A stretch of 64,000 nucleotides of DNA from Pyrinomonadaceae bacterium (GTDB lineage: Bacteria > Acidobacteriota > Blastocatellia > Pyrinomonadales > Pyrinomonadaceae), in the NCBI GenBank assembly GCA_021463165.1, contig JAJTWY010000017.1, positions 1 to 64,000 on the forward strand. Reading direction: 5' to 3'. The notes under the pieces are model-generated. The model was not told the DNA's origin and searched no databases. It was given only the letters and a program-made list of their open reading frames with translations. Each line of letters starts with the position of its first letter. Positions within the stretch are counted from its first letter, which is position 1. Below are positions 13,560 through 22,926 of the stretch, one piece after another. A program made the translations under genes and the position numbers.

Positions 13560-14087
13560 TTACATCGTTTTTGGCTTGTCCGCCGGAACCTGAGGAGGCC
13601 GCTTGCGGTCAAACTGACGATCTCGGAACCTTTCGCGCATCTCGGCCTTGCGAGTTTCGATCAGAGCCTTCTGCTCTGGCGTTAGGACGTTCAGGATCTG
13701 TTCGTGAACGGATTTGGCCTTTTCACGCTGCTGCTCCCGAATGGCTTTGACGCGGGCCTTTTGCTCGTCGGTGATCGTCTGGCCGGCCTTGCGGGCATCA
13801 TGGATCGCCTTTAGCTCGGCCAAGATTGCCGGGTCAGGCTTATTCGCCTCAAGGATCGATTTGATCTGGGCTTGCTGAGCTTCGGTCAATTCAACGCCTC
13901 GGATGCCGCCGAAGAAGCGGAATTTCCCGCCCATCCGGTGATGATCGCCAAACCGCTTGCCCATCTTTTCACGCTTTAACGTTTTGTCCGTTTTGTCGGG
14001 AGTCGGGGTCGTGTCCTGGGCGGTCGCGAAGATCGAGACTCCAAGGATGATTGCAAATACTGAGAGAAATTTTGTTCTTAATGACAT
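13560..14087 (-). CDS. Spy/CpxP-like periplasmic protein (LTxxQ motif)
   Basis: The 175-residue protein begins with a signal peptide ending near ATAQ (residue 24). The mature part is helical and highly charged, with two LTxxQ motifs, LTEAQ at about 67 and LTPEQ at about 135. That is the hallmark of the Spy/CpxP family of periplasmic chaperones and stress regulators. The C-terminal 25 residues are rich in Arg and Pro. It stands alone, convergent to rpoC, sharing its terminator. The substrate is unknown. Confidence 0.8.
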   Translation of the reverse strand: MSLRTKFLSVFAIILGVSIFATAQDTTPTPDKTDKTLKREKMGKRFGDHHRMGGKFRFFGGIRGVELTEAQQAQIKSILEANKPDPAILAELKAIHDARKAGQTITDEQKARVKAIREQQREKAKSVHEQILNVLTPEQKALIETRKAEMRERFRDRQFDRKRPPQVPADKPKTM

Positions 14088-14349
14088 GTTGTTACCTCTG
14101 AAAATAGTTTCAAGCGAATCGCCTGTCGAGATTAAGACGCAGGCTGTTAGGATTTAGTCTAGGTTTTTTAGGTACGGTTGGGTAAAGAAATGTAAATAAC
14201 TTCTTTAGATCCTTGCCGGAGAGAACCGGTTTCCCGCAAAATCGCAAAGGCCGCAAAGATATCACCTAACCTGACGGGCTGAAGAACGTATTGATTTGCC
14301 TTTTACCGAGCTAAAATGCGACATTTATTACTTATTGTTAATGTCCTAA

Positions 14350-16278
14350 ATGAGATTTTTGTCAGAGATCAATTCACCTGCGGACCTCCGCCAACTGAAG
14401 GTCGAAGACCTGCAGGAAGTGGCCGATGAAGTTCGGCAGTTCATAATCGATACATGTTCGCGGATCGGCGGCCATACGGGCGCGAGCCTCGGTGCCGTCG
14501 AGCTTGCGGTGGCGATGCATTATGTATTCGACACCCCGAATGACAAGCTCGTTTGGGACGTCGGACATCAGGCTTATGCTCACAAGATCCTCACTGGACG
14601 CCGTGACCAGCTTCATACCATCAAACAGCCCGGCGGATTGAGCGGATTCCTTCGGCGCGACGAATCGGAATACGACACGTTCGGTGCGGGCCATGCATCG
14701 ACCTCGATCTCGGCGGCGCTCGGAATGGCCGTGGCACGCGATGCGAAGAACGAAGATTTTCACGTATGCGCGATGATCGGCGATTCGTCGCTGCAGGGCG
14801 GCATGGCGATGGAGGCCGTTAATCAGGCGGGCCACTTGAAATCGCGGATGATCGTCATCCTCAATGACAATGGCATGTCGATCGCACCGGCCGTTGGAAG
14901 CCTCAGCGGGTATCTTGGCCGGATCAAAGAGGCGCAGAGTTACCAGCACCTTAAAGAAGAGATCGGCGACGCGCTTGGCAGCGTGCCAGGCATCGGCGGC
15001 TCGCTTCGAAGAGCGGCAAAATCGCTCAAGGATGCGATCGCTGCGGCTGTTCTACCCGGAGCATTGGTGAATGAGCTTGGTTTCAAATACATAGGCTATG
15101 TTGACGGCCATGATGTGCCGATGCTGGTTCGAGCGCTCGAGGAGGCCAAAAAGATCGACGACGGGCCCGTTATCGTGCACGCACTGACCACCAAGGGCAA
15201 AGGTTTTCCGAACCCCGAAAAGAACTACTACGCATATCACGCCACCGGCCCCTTCGATCCGAAAACCGGCCTTCCCTACAAATCGAGCAAGGCCGCGGCC
15301 CCGACCTACACGCAGGTTTTCGGCGATACGATGTGCGAACTTATGGAGAGCGACGAAAGAATAGTCGCCCTCACGGCCGCGATGCCGGACGGAACTGGCA
15401 TCGACAAGGTTCTCGAAAAGTTTCCGAAACGCTCGTTCGATGTCGGCATAGCTGAGCAGCACGCGGTCACCTTTTGTGCCGGTATGGCCTGCGAAGGGCT
15501 TAAGCCGGTCGCGGCGATATATTCGACGTTCCTGCAGCGTGCGTTCGATCAGGTGATCCATGATGTTTGCCTGCAGGACCTTAACGTAACGATCGCGATG
15601 GACCGGGCCGGCATAGTCGGCGCGGACGGCCCGACGCACCACGGGCTGCTTGATATTGCGTATCTTCGCGGATATCCCAACATTGTCCTCATGGCCCCGA
15701 AAGACGAGGCCGAATTACGCGACATGGTGCTGACGGCGATCGAACATCCGGGCCCGGCTGCGATACGCTACCCTCGCGGGAACGGTTTCGGCGTCGATAT
15801 CAGTGCGCGTCCCAAAACTATACCGATCGGCGAGGCCGAGCTTCTTCGTGAAGGAAACGACGGTGTTATCCTCGCTTACGGAGCAATGGTCAATGCGGCA
15901 GTGGAAGCGGCCGAAAAGCTTGCTGCCTCGGGCATCGCCGTTTCGGTCATCAACGCCAGGTTCGTCAAACCGCTGGATGCGAAAATGATCCTTGAACACG
16001 CCGGCAACACCGGCCTCGTCGTAACGGTTGAAGACGCATACCTCGCGGGAGGCTTTGGTTCGGCTGTTCTCGAACTCCTCGAGGAGAACGGCATCACCGA
16101 ACAGGTTAAGGTCGTTCGAATGGGCGTCCCCGACGAGATCGTCCCACACGGTGACCCGAAACAACTACTCGCCCAATACGGTCTCGATGCCGACGGCATC
16201 GCCGACCGCGTCACCCGTACCCTCGATGGTATGCGTCCTAAAAATCTCGAACGCAACCGGATCAGAGCGGTGAAATAA
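14350..16278 (+). CDS. dxs: 1-deoxy-D-xylulose-5-phosphate synthase
   Basis: The 642-residue thiamine-diphosphate enzyme joins pyruvate and glyceraldehyde 3-phosphate in the first step of the MEP isoprenoid pathway. Visible family features are VWDVGHQAYAHKILTGR near residue 60, the TPP/Mg segment ending NDNGMSI, DVGIAEQHAV in the pyrimidine domain, and the C-terminal transketolase domain with INARFVKPLD. The usual GDG(A/S)LTGG motif reads GDSSLQGG here. The start ATG lacks a clear ribosome binding site. No other MEP gene is nearby. Confidence 0.95.
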   Translation: MRFLSEINSPADLRQLKVEDLQEVADEVRQFIIDTCSRIGGHTGASLGAVELAVAMHYVFDTPNDKLVWDVGHQAYAHKILTGRRDQLHTIKQPGGLSGFLRRDESEYDTFGAGHASTSISAALGMAVARDAKNEDFHVCAMIGDSSLQGGMAMEAVNQAGHLKSRMIVILNDNGMSIAPAVGSLSGYLGRIKEAQSYQHLKEEIGDALGSVPGIGGSLRRAAKSLKDAIAAAVLPGALVNELGFKYIGYVDGHDVPMLVRALEEAKKIDDGPVIVHALTTKGKGFPNPEKNYYAYHATGPFDPKTGLPYKSSKAAAPTYTQVFGDTMCELMESDERIVALTAAMPDGTGIDKVLEKFPKRSFDVGIAEQHAVTFCAGMACEGLKPVAAIYSTFLQRAFDQVIHDVCLQDLNVTIAMDRAGIVGADGPTHHGLLDIAYLRGYPNIVLMAPKDEAELRDMVLTAIEHPGPAAIRYPRGNGFGVDISARPKTIPIGEAELLREGNDGVILAYGAMVNAAVEAAEKLAASGIAVSVINARFVKPLDAKMILEHAGNTGLVVTVEDAYLAGGFGSAVLELLEENGITEQVKVVRMGVPDEIVPHGDPKQLLAQYGLDADGIADRVTRTLDGMRPKNLERNRIRAVK

Positions 16279-16406
16279 TGCGTCCCAACTGCGATGCTCC
16301 GGTCACGGTGCGCGTCCCAAAGTGTTTTCAAAGATCAAAGGCCGAAGGTAAAGACCGGGTCACGAGATGTGTCCCGGCTTAGAGTTTGAATGCGGTGACC
16401 CGGTCG

Positions 16407-16814
16407 CTACGGCTCCCGGTCCTGGCCGCGATGGGGTGGGCCGTTTGGCGGGGCTGTGGTGACGGGCGGTTTTGGAAAGGCCTCGAGGATCGTGTAAATG
16501 CAATCGGGGTTGGTAAGAAGGTAGTGGACGGCCTGACCGGGCGTAAGATCGATGATCCCATCGCTCCTGCGAAGAGCCACAGGGCGGCTGGCCAGCATAT
16601 CGAACAGCTCGATGAACGAAGGCGGGCCACTCACACCGTCGTAAGGTTCAATGTGGAACATGTCGTCAGAGGCTCCGGGCCCGCACCGGCTCTCGATGAG
16701 GATGCCTAATACATGTTCGACGAGCTTTGCACGCTGGTCCTTGCCATACGGTATCTGGCGCTTGATGTTTTCCAGGGTTTCTTCGGCGGTAGGTGCTTTC
16801 GGTCTTTGCTTCAT
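16407..16814 (-). CDS. Hypothetical protein
   Basis: This 135-residue protein is not recognised. It starts with MKQRPKAPTAEETLENIKRQ, has a Glu/Lys-rich helical N-terminal part and ends in a Pro-rich tail. There is no signal peptide or membrane segment. The frame stays open upstream for another 43 codons, but the internal ATG looks more natural. It lies between dxs and the DsbA-like gene on the opposite strand, with loose spacing on both sides. I think it is a real gene but cannot assign a function. Confidence 0.5.
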   Translation of the reverse strand: MKQRPKAPTAEETLENIKRQIPYGKDQRAKLVEHVLGILIESRCGPGASDDMFHIEPYDGVSGPPSFIELFDMLASRPVALRRSDGIIDLTPGQAVHYLLTNPDCIYTILEAFPKPPVTTAPPNGPPHRGQDREP

Positions 16815-17063
16815 GTGCGAAAGATATCGCAGGAATATCATCGAAGTATATACAGGATGGCCCAGATGCCGATAAATGGTGCCGATGGCATGATTTTCAT
16901 GCTTTGCCTCAAAATGGGCGTTTTGCCGAACCTTCGGATCCAAGAATGGTGACTGAGGGATGCTGAAAGTGCCGGCGCTGTCGATCTAGGAGACCTTCGG
17001 TTAGATGGTAAAATGAGCCGGGCCATTGTAGAATGTATGCCAACGTCCAGTTTTTGATCTGTT

Positions 17064-17867
17064 ATGGCAAAGGAAATTAAAAGCAAGGCCCCACAAAAGA
17101 AAAGTAATACGCCGATGTTGATCATCGTGGCGGTTCTGCTAGGAGCAGTTCTCGGCGGATTGTGGTACTACAACTCGCAGCGAAACGGTACGACAACGGG
17201 CAACACGAATGCGGCAAATAAGGCGAATACCGCCAAGACGGCCAACACTATTCCTCCGAATGCGCCTCCGGGAGCTTCACCGCCTAACCTTGCCGGTTCA
17301 GCCACGGCCGCCGTTACTATTGAGGAGTTTGCAGACTATCAATGCGCTGCCTGTGCTTCGGTAAATCCGGTAATGAACGAGATCAAATCGCTTTATGGTT
17401 CGCGGATCAAGTTCGTCTTCAGGAACTTCCCGCTCTCGATACCGGCTCACGATAAAGCCTACGATGCCGCAGTGGCTGCCGAGGCCGCGGGCCTTCAGGG
17501 GAAATTCTGGGATATGCAGGCCCAGCTTTTCCAGAATCAACAGGCGTGGACCGCTTCTCCGACCTACAAGCAGCTATGGAAGGGCTATGCCGAAAAGATC
17601 GGCGGCCTTGACGTTACAAAATGGGAGGCAGATATGTTGGGGATGGCTGCCAAGACCCGCGTCGATGCTGACCTCGCTCGAGGCAAAGGCTTGGGTGTGG
17701 GTTCGACACCTACCGTGTATATCAACGGCGTCGGGATCCCCTACACCGAATTGTCGGTAACCAAGCTAAAGCCAATAATCGATGCTGAGATACAAAAGGC
17801 CACCGCTCCTAAGGAGCCGGCGGCCAATGCAGCGTCCAACTCGAACGCAGCTTCAGAAAGTAAATGA
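17064..17867 (+). CDS. Membrane-anchored DsbA-like thiol-disulfide oxidoreductase
   Basis: The 267-residue protein has an N-terminal transmembrane anchor at about residues 17-36 and an Asn/Thr/Ala-rich linker. A thioredoxin-fold domain of the DsbA type then starts near residue 80. The redox motif is C94-A-A-C97, and the cis-proline loop is seen in GSTPTVYING. It should face the periplasm and oxidise or isomerise disulfides. The next gene, a VKOR homologue, overlaps it by 4 bp and is the likely electron acceptor. Confidence 0.88.
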   Translation: MAKEIKSKAPQKKSNTPMLIIVAVLLGAVLGGLWYYNSQRNGTTTGNTNAANKANTAKTANTIPPNAPPGASPPNLAGSATAAVTIEEFADYQCAACASVNPVMNEIKSLYGSRIKFVFRNFPLSIPAHDKAYDAAVAAEAAGLQGKFWDMQAQLFQNQQAWTASPTYKQLWKGYAEKIGGLDVTKWEADMLGMAAKTRVDADLARGKGLGVGSTPTVYINGVGIPYTELSVTKLKPIIDAEIQKATAPKEPAANAASNSNAASESK

Positions 17868-18334
17868 TGGATCCTGAGATAGAGGAAGAGGCTCCGGCCC
17901 GAAAGGGATGGATCCCTCCGGCCGCAGTCGTTGTCGCGATCATCGGCCTGGCTGATTCGATCTATCTGACGGTTCATCATTTCACTACCGAGCCTGTGCC
18001 GTGCAGCATTGTCGAGGGCTGTGAACAGGTCCTCAACAGCCAGTGGGCTGAGATCGGCGGTATCCCTCTTGCCGCCTTCGGTGCCGGAGCCTATTTTGTC
18101 GCGTTTTCGCTCGCACTCCTGACTGCCTTCGGCGATTCAAGAATGTGGAAGCTCTTCGGAATACAGGCAACCCTGATGGCTGCATTTTCGGCCTGGCTCC
18201 TCTATGTTCAAGCCGCTTTGATCGGCGCCTTTTGTCAGTTTTGCCTGCTGTCGGCAATCACCTCTGTACTGCTCTTCTCTCTGTTCCTACTATCAGTCTT
18301 CTTCGGGCGCCGGACCAATGCTAAGTTGACGTGA
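17864..18334 (+). CDS. Vitamin K epoxide reductase (VKOR) family protein
   Basis: The 156-residue membrane protein has about four transmembrane helices. It carries the VKOR cysteine pattern: the loop pair C47 and C53, a conserved Ser/Trp segment between, and the active-site C124-Q-F-C127. Bacterial VKOR homologues replace DsbB and pass electrons from DsbA-like proteins to quinone. The 4-bp overlap with the DsbA-like gene supports such a pair. Two adjacent ATG codons could each be the start. Confidence 0.9.
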   Translation: MMDPEIEEEAPARKGWIPPAAVVVAIIGLADSIYLTVHHFTTEPVPCSIVEGCEQVLNSQWAEIGGIPLAAFGAGAYFVAFSLALLTAFGDSRMWKLFGIQATLMAAFSAWLLYVQAALIGAFCQFCLLSAITSVLLFSLFLLSVFFGRRTNAKLT

Positions 18335-18455
18335 ATCCAAACAGTTTCCGACCGCGAATTATGTCGTGGAAGCCAGGAGTAATGGCGACCCGGAATGGCT
18401 GACGCGGCGGAATTAAGATAGCTTAAGGAGAGAATTTTCCTGAAATAATTAGTAA

Positions 18456-19016
18456 GTGACCGAAGCCATCTTAAAACGCATTGCGAAAGGTGATAACAGC
18501 GCCGTTAAAGATTGCCTGAACAAATACGGCGGGCTGATCTTCTCGATCGCGCGCAAACTGCTTCGGAATCAGGACGATGTCGAGGATGCTGTGCAGGAGG
18601 TATTCGTCGATATCTGGAAGCACGCTAATAGGTTCGACGAGTCGAAGTCGTCGGAAACGACGTTCATTGCGATGATAGCAAGGCGGAGACTGATCGATAA
18701 GATCCGGCATTCAACAAGGCGTATCTCGGCAGATTCGCTTGACGATGTCCTGCTAGAGCCATTTACGAGGGCGGATAAGCAAATGCAGCTTTGTATCGAA
18801 GCACAACAGGCCGCGAAGGCGATGAGGACCCTTCGCCCCGAACAGCAGCAAGTCCTCCGGCTTTCGATCATCCAGGGGATGTCGCACCAGGAGATCGCGG
18901 ACGCAACAGGAATGCCGCTGGGGACAGTCAAAACGCATGCCCGACGAGGGCTATTGCAGGTGCGGGAATACATGGGATTGAGTGGTCCGGGCCTTGCACA
19001 GGAGGTAAACGCATGA
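18456..19016 (+). CDS. ECF-type RNA polymerase sigma factor
   Basis: The 186-residue protein has sigma region 2 at about residues 20-95 (core LLRNQDDVEDAVQEVFVDIWK) and region 4 at about 115-175 with a helix-turn-helix (MSHQEIADATGMPLGTVKTHARRGLLQ). It lacks regions 1 and 3, so it is an ECF sigma factor, similar to the SigK/RpoE type. The GTG start has no clear ribosome binding site; an AAGGAGAGA lies further upstream. It overlaps its likely anti-sigma gene by 4 bp. Confidence 0.93.
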   Translation: MTEAILKRIAKGDNSAVKDCLNKYGGLIFSIARKLLRNQDDVEDAVQEVFVDIWKHANRFDESKSSETTFIAMIARRRLIDKIRHSTRRISADSLDDVLLEPFTRADKQMQLCIEAQQAAKAMRTLRPEQQQVLRLSIIQGMSHQEIADATGMPLGTVKTHARRGLLQVREYMGLSGPGLAQEVNA

Positions 19017-19837
19017 GCGGAGATCGGAGAGAACAATTCTTCGACCTTCTTATCAAGAAGGCGGTTTACAGTCTCGACGAAGCCGAACAGCGTGAGCTGG
19101 ACCGGCTGGATCCGGGGTCTGCAGAGGATGAGCTGTTGTCGCTGGAGATGACGGCGGCCGCTTTAAGCATGATCGACTCGGCGGCGGATGAGCCATTGCC
19201 TGCAAGCCTCGCTAGCAAGATCGAAGCAGATTCTGCCAAATGGGTAGGCGATTTCGCGTGGCCCCCGAAATACAACGAAACTGAGACGAGGAAAGTCACC
19301 GGTTGGTTCGGATTGCTAGGCTGGGGCGTCGCTGTCGCGGCTTGTACCCTGCTGGTGTTCAACTTTTATCTGACCGACGTTAAGGTGTCGCCGGAGGCCG
19401 CCATGATCGCGAGCCCTGTCCCTTCGCCGAGAACATTGTCCAATGCCGAATTGAGGGACGAACTGGTACGAAACGTGGCCGTGATAAGGGCAAATTGGGC
19501 TCCCGGCAATGTCAAGGAACTCCGGGATGTCTCGGGCGACGTGGTCTGGAGCGATGAGAAGCAAGCGGGTTATATGCGGTTTCGCGGCCTGCCCGTTAAC
19601 GACCGGACCAAGGAGGCCTATCAACTCTGGATCTACGACAAGACCCAGGACAAAACGACTCCGATCGACGGCGGTGTTTTTGACGTCCAATCGGACGGCG
19701 AAGTCGTCATACCCATCGACGCTAAACTCAAAGCGGTCGAGCCAGGGATGTTTTTACTCACCATCGAGAAGCCGGGTGGCGTTGTCGTATCAAAACGCGA
19801 AAGGATAGCCGCGCTCGCGACGGTCGAAACCGACTGA
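19013..19837 (+). CDS. RskA-like anti-sigma factor
   Basis: The 274-residue protein has a cytoplasmic N-terminal part, one transmembrane helix near residues 97-120, and an extracytoplasmic C-terminal domain of the anti-sigma-K (RskA) type, with segments such as EAYQLWIYD and GVFDV. The start ATG overlaps the sigma TGA and has GGAGGT eight bases before it. It should hold the preceding ECF sigma factor inactive at the membrane. The N-terminal half lacks a clear zinc-binding HxxxCxxC. Confidence 0.85.
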   Translation: MSGDRREQFFDLLIKKAVYSLDEAEQRELDRLDPGSAEDELLSLEMTAAALSMIDSAADEPLPASLASKIEADSAKWVGDFAWPPKYNETETRKVTGWFGLLGWGVAVAACTLLVFNFYLTDVKVSPEAAMIASPVPSPRTLSNAELRDELVRNVAVIRANWAPGNVKELRDVSGDVVWSDEKQAGYMRFRGLPVNDRTKEAYQLWIYDKTQDKTTPIDGGVFDVQSDGEVVIPIDAKLKAVEPGMFLLTIEKPGGVVVSKRERIAALATVETD

Positions 19838-19866
19838 TCAAATGACGATCAGTTCAGAATTGAATA

Positions 19867-19890
19867 GGCTGCCGTGACGGCGGCCTTTTT
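19867..19890 (+). terminator. Rho-independent terminator after the sigma/anti-sigma operon
   Basis: GGCTGCC pairs with GGCGGCC (one G-U) around a five-base loop and is followed directly by five T. Confidence 0.65.
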
Positions 19891-19972
19891 CGCTGTTCGG
19901 AATGTTGGGCGATCCGGTATATATTAGTAACTAAGATCTACTATTACGAACTACCTTTCGAAGGAGAATTGA

Positions 19973-21049
19973 ATGTCCGCTGATATTTCCAGAATTCGAG
20001 AACTGCTCGGCAACGAGGCAGATACGCTTTTGAACCATGTTTCGACAACGATCCCAAAGGAAAGCCTGCATATTCCGGGGCCCGATTTTGTTGATCGCGT
20101 TTGGCTCGATTCGGACCGCAACCCGAATGTTCTGAGAAGCCTGCAAACGCTGAACGACAATGGGCGGCTCGCCGGCACAGGTTATCTTTCGATCTTGCCG
20201 GTCGATCAGGGTATCGAGCATTCCGCGGGGGCATCTTTTGCCCCGAATCCGATCTACTTTGACCCGGAAAACATCGTCAAGCTCGCCATCGAAGGCGGGT
20301 GCAACGCGGTGGCGTCCACCTATGGTGTACTTGGCTCTGTTGCGAGGAAGTACGCCCACAAGATTCCGTTCGTCGTTAAGATCAACCATAACGAACTGCT
20401 GACTTATCCCAATCAGTTTGACCAGGTCATGTTCGGCACGGTCGAACAGGCGAGCAATATGGGAGCGGTCGCGGTCGGTGCGACGATCTACTTCGGTTCA
20501 GATCAAGCGACGCGGCAGATCACCGAGGTGGCCGAGGCTTTCGCGTATGCCCACGAACTCGGTATGGCGACGATACTTTGGTGCTATCTGCGCAATTCCA
20601 AGTTCAAAGGCCCCGATGGCGATATGCATACGGCGGCCGACCTTACGGGACAGGCAAATCACCTTGGCGTCACGATCCAGGCAGACATCATCAAGCAGAA
20701 ACTGCCCGAACGCAATGGCGGCTACACCATGCTCAACACCGAGAGCAGCTACGGCAAGACGAACCCCAAGATCTACTCTGAACTCACCAGCGACAACCCG
20801 ATCGACCTCGTACGTTACCAGGTGGCGAACTGCTACATGGGCCGCTGCGGGCTTATCAATTCGGGTGGTGAATCGAAGGGCTCCGGCGATATGGCCGATG
20901 CCGTCCGCACCGCCGTTATCAACAAGCGCGGCGGCGGAACCGGCTTGATCTCAGGCCGCAAGGCGTTCCAACGCCCAATGAAGGAAGGCGTCGAACTGCT
21001 CAATGCGATTCAGGATGTCTATCTCTCAAAGGACATCACTGTCGCGTAG
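19973..21049 (+). CDS. fbaB: Class I fructose-bisphosphate aldolase (DhnA type)
   Basis: The 358-residue enzyme belongs to the archaeal/bacterial class I (Schiff-base) aldolases. The signature [12 protein letters not shown] appears near residue 78, and [11 protein letters not shown] is typical of the family. It splits or makes fructose 1,6-bisphosphate in glycolysis and gluconeogenesis. The ATG follows AAGGAGAATTGA, a strong site. It stands alone, between a terminator and a 414-base gap. Confidence 0.93.
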   Translation: MSADISRIRELLGNEADTLLNHVSTTIPKESLHIPGPDFVDRVWLDSDRNPNVLRSLQTLNDNGRLAGTGYLSILPVDQGIEHSAGASFAPNPIYFDPENIVKLAIEGGCNAVASTYGVLGSVARKYAHKIPFVVKINHNELLTYPNQFDQVMFGTVEQASNMGAVAVGATIYFGSDQATRQITEVAEAFAYAHELGMATILWCYLRNSKFKGPDGDMHTAADLTGQANHLGVTIQADIIKQKLPERNGGYTMLNTESSYGKTNPKIYSELTSDNPIDLVRYQVANCYMGRCGLINSGGESKGSGDMADAVRTAVINKRGGGTGLISGRKAFQRPMKEGVELLNAIQDVYLSKDITVA

Positions 21050-21463
21050 GGATCTTAGCTCTAAAAGAGCGTGGACGTGGTCGTTTAGCCTCTCGCATGT
21101 CTGCGTCTGAAATCGACCCTTATTGCTTCGAGAAGCCTCTATAGACTATCTAGATCCACGATCGGTTTTGATAGATCCGGAGCCGACGGCGTTGAATCGT
21201 TTCAGGCAAGCCGGCTTCTCTCGATTTCAGTGACGATCTTTCAGGATTCCCGAAGCCTCGCAGCATGGCCGCATTTGGATGTTCCCTGCAACGCTCAATT
21301 TGCTGACCGCTAATGCCACCGCTGTTAACCTTGCATTTTTGTTTCTACAAGAGTAAATTCGGGAAAAAGCCAATTTTCGTCATTTTTCGTTTTGCATCTG
21401 AATCGTAGGGATGATCGAAGCATTATTTGACTTAGAAAAAAGACCAATCTTAAGGAGAAAATT
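21050..21463. other. 414-base gap before the haemoglobin gene
   Basis: No gene or clear repeat is seen. The last 120 bases are A+T rich. A weak promoter candidate, TTGCAT at 21331 with 17 bases to TAAATT at 21354, could serve the downstream haemoglobin gene, leaving a leader of about 100 bases. The match is too weak to list as a promoter on its own. Confidence 0.4.
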
Positions 21464-21892
21464 ATGACACGAACGATTGTTTTGTTTGCAGTAATGTTAT
21501 TCACAACGATGGCGGTCAGCGCCCAAGATTCGCTCTATAAGCGCTTGGGCGGTTATGATGCTCTTGCGGCTGTGACCGACGATTTTATTGGGCGGCTTGC
21601 GACAGACAAATCGCTCGGCAAATTCTTTGTTGGTTTGAGCAACGACTCAAAGGCTAAGGTACGCCAACACGTGATCGATTTTCTCTGCAAAGGAACCGGC
21701 GGACCTTGTGCCTATACCGGCCGCGATATGAAGACCGTTCACACCGGTCTGAATATCACAAAAAAGGAATGGGACGCGGGCGTCAAACATCTCGTCGCGA
21801 CACTCGACAAGTTTAAGGTTCCGATGAAAGAAAAGGGTGAGGTCCTCGCAGCGGTTGGGCCGCTCGAAAAAGATATTGTCGAAAAGCCTTAA
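21464..21892 (+). CDS. Exported group 1 truncated haemoglobin
   Basis: The 142-residue protein starts with a signal peptide (about residues 1-21, ending VSAQ). The rest is a group 1 truncated globin: SLYKRLGGYDALAAVTDDF (pre-helix and B helix), the FVGL C-D region, and GTGGPCAYTGRDMKTVHTGL. H93 is the likely proximal haem ligand and H69 lies in the E helix. Family members bind oxygen or nitric oxide. Export to the periplasm is less usual for this family. The ATG follows AAGGAGAAAATT. Confidence 0.88.
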   Translation: MTRTIVLFAVMLFTTMAVSAQDSLYKRLGGYDALAAVTDDFIGRLATDKSLGKFFVGLSNDSKAKVRQHVIDFLCKGTGGPCAYTGRDMKTVHTGLNITKKEWDAGVKHLVATLDKFKVPMKEKGEVLAAVGPLEKDIVEKP

Positions 21893-21934
21893 GAAAGCTT
21901 GCCCGTGAAACACGCTGAATTGAGAAACTCTCAT

Positions 21935-22615
21935 CTAGTGATTTAGGCGTGGTTCGCGGGTCAGGAAGGGATTGCTTGCACGTTCGCGGCCTACTGTCGT
22001 TTCCGGTCCGTGCCCGGAATAAACTATGGTATCGTCGGCGAGCGTCAGTATCTGGGTATTGATCGACGCGATAAGCTGATCATAGTCCCCACCGGGCAGG
22101 TCCGTTCGGCCGATCGAGCCAAGAAACAGGCAATCGCCGACAAAGACCTTTTTCTCAGTTTCCTCGGCAAGAACGACGTGCCCGCGCGTATGGCCAGGGC
22201 AGTGACGGACGGAAAACCGCAGGCTGCCGACCGCATACGTTTCCCCGTGTTCCCAGTTTCGGGTCAGCCGCGGCGGATGGGCAAAATCGAGGCCGAGCGC
22301 CGCCATCTGGTGGGGCTGGATCCCCATGAACAGCGGCTGCTGCGGCAGCCCGTAATAAAGATCCTCGTCGTCCCTGTGGAGGATCATCTCCGCTTCAGGA
22401 AATGCTTTCGCAAGGTCGCTTGTGCCGCCGACGTGATCGAGGTGGCCATGCGTCAGCGCAATGGCCTGCAGCCGAAGCCCGTTCCGGTCAATGAACGACA
22501 CAAGGTCGTCCGAGCGCGCTCCGGGATCGATGCAGATCGCGGTTCCGGTTTCTTCGCAGGCGACGAGGCGCGTGTTTTGCTGGAAGGCGGATAATATAAA
22601 GGTTTCGACGATCAT
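21935..22615 (-). CDS. MBL-fold metallo-hydrolase (glyoxalase II-like)
   Basis: The 226-residue protein has the metallo-beta-lactamase zinc motif THGHLDH near residues 55-61. Downstream metal ligands follow in CPGHTRGH, VGDCLF and YSGHGPET. The overall layout matches the YcbL/glyoxalase II-like hydrolases, which hydrolyse thioesters such as S-lactoylglutathione. It overlaps the upstream 95-residue gene by 4 bp, so the two are probably co-transcribed. The true substrate is unknown. Confidence 0.88.
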   Translation of the reverse strand: MIVETFILSAFQQNTRLVACEETGTAICIDPGARSDDLVSFIDRNGLRLQAIALTHGHLDHVGGTSDLAKAFPEAEMILHRDDEDLYYGLPQQPLFMGIQPHQMAALGLDFAHPPRLTRNWEHGETYAVGSLRFSVRHCPGHTRGHVVLAEETEKKVFVGDCLFLGSIGRTDLPGGDYDQLIASINTQILTLADDTIVYSGHGPETTVGRERASNPFLTREPRLNH

Positions 22616-22899
22616 TTCGAACTCAATCTATCAAGGTAGCGGTCAGTGTCAAATTCGCCTTCTCTTCTCGCGTCGATGACAAACTTGACCGCGTTCCTGT
22701 ATGTCGCGGCATCCGGTTTGCCATTAAAGCAAGGCGTTTCGGCCTCGGCCAGGTCAAGATAGCTGTTCAGGCAACTGAGCAGCATCCATAGCAATATCTC
22801 TTCATCGGTGCCGACAGGATTGTGTTTCACTATCGTCGCACGATCTTCGATGATGCCGTCAACGATGCGTGCGAATTCGAGTTCCGTAATGCGTGTCAT
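22612..22899 (-). CDS. Conserved-looking hypothetical protein
   Basis: The 95-residue protein begins MTRITELEFARIVDGI and has a helical, acidic composition with two Cys (one in ETPCFNG). No domain is recognised. Tight coupling by a 4-bp overlap with the MBL hydrolase, and a start only 27 bases after the GNAT gene, suggest a three-gene operon. I cannot assign a function. Confidence 0.65.
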   Translation of the reverse strand: MTRITELEFARIVDGIIEDRATIVKHNPVGTDEEILLWMLLSCLNSYLDLAEAETPCFNGKPDAATYRNAVKFVIDARREGEFDTDRYLDRLSSK

Positions 22900-22926
22900 C
22901 TTGCCTAAACGAACCTGCCGCCACGC

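Noticed and set aside
16279..16406. CGTCCCAA/GTGTCCCG words after dxs as a third TGGGACA cluster
   Set aside because: The words differ (CGTCCCAA rather than GTGTCCCA), and order and spacing do not match the two real clusters.
18791..19012. Long upstream extension of the RskA-like anti-sigma frame
   Set aside because: It lies wholly inside the sigma factor gene in another frame; the ATG at 19,013 has a strong GGAGGT and a 4-bp overlap.
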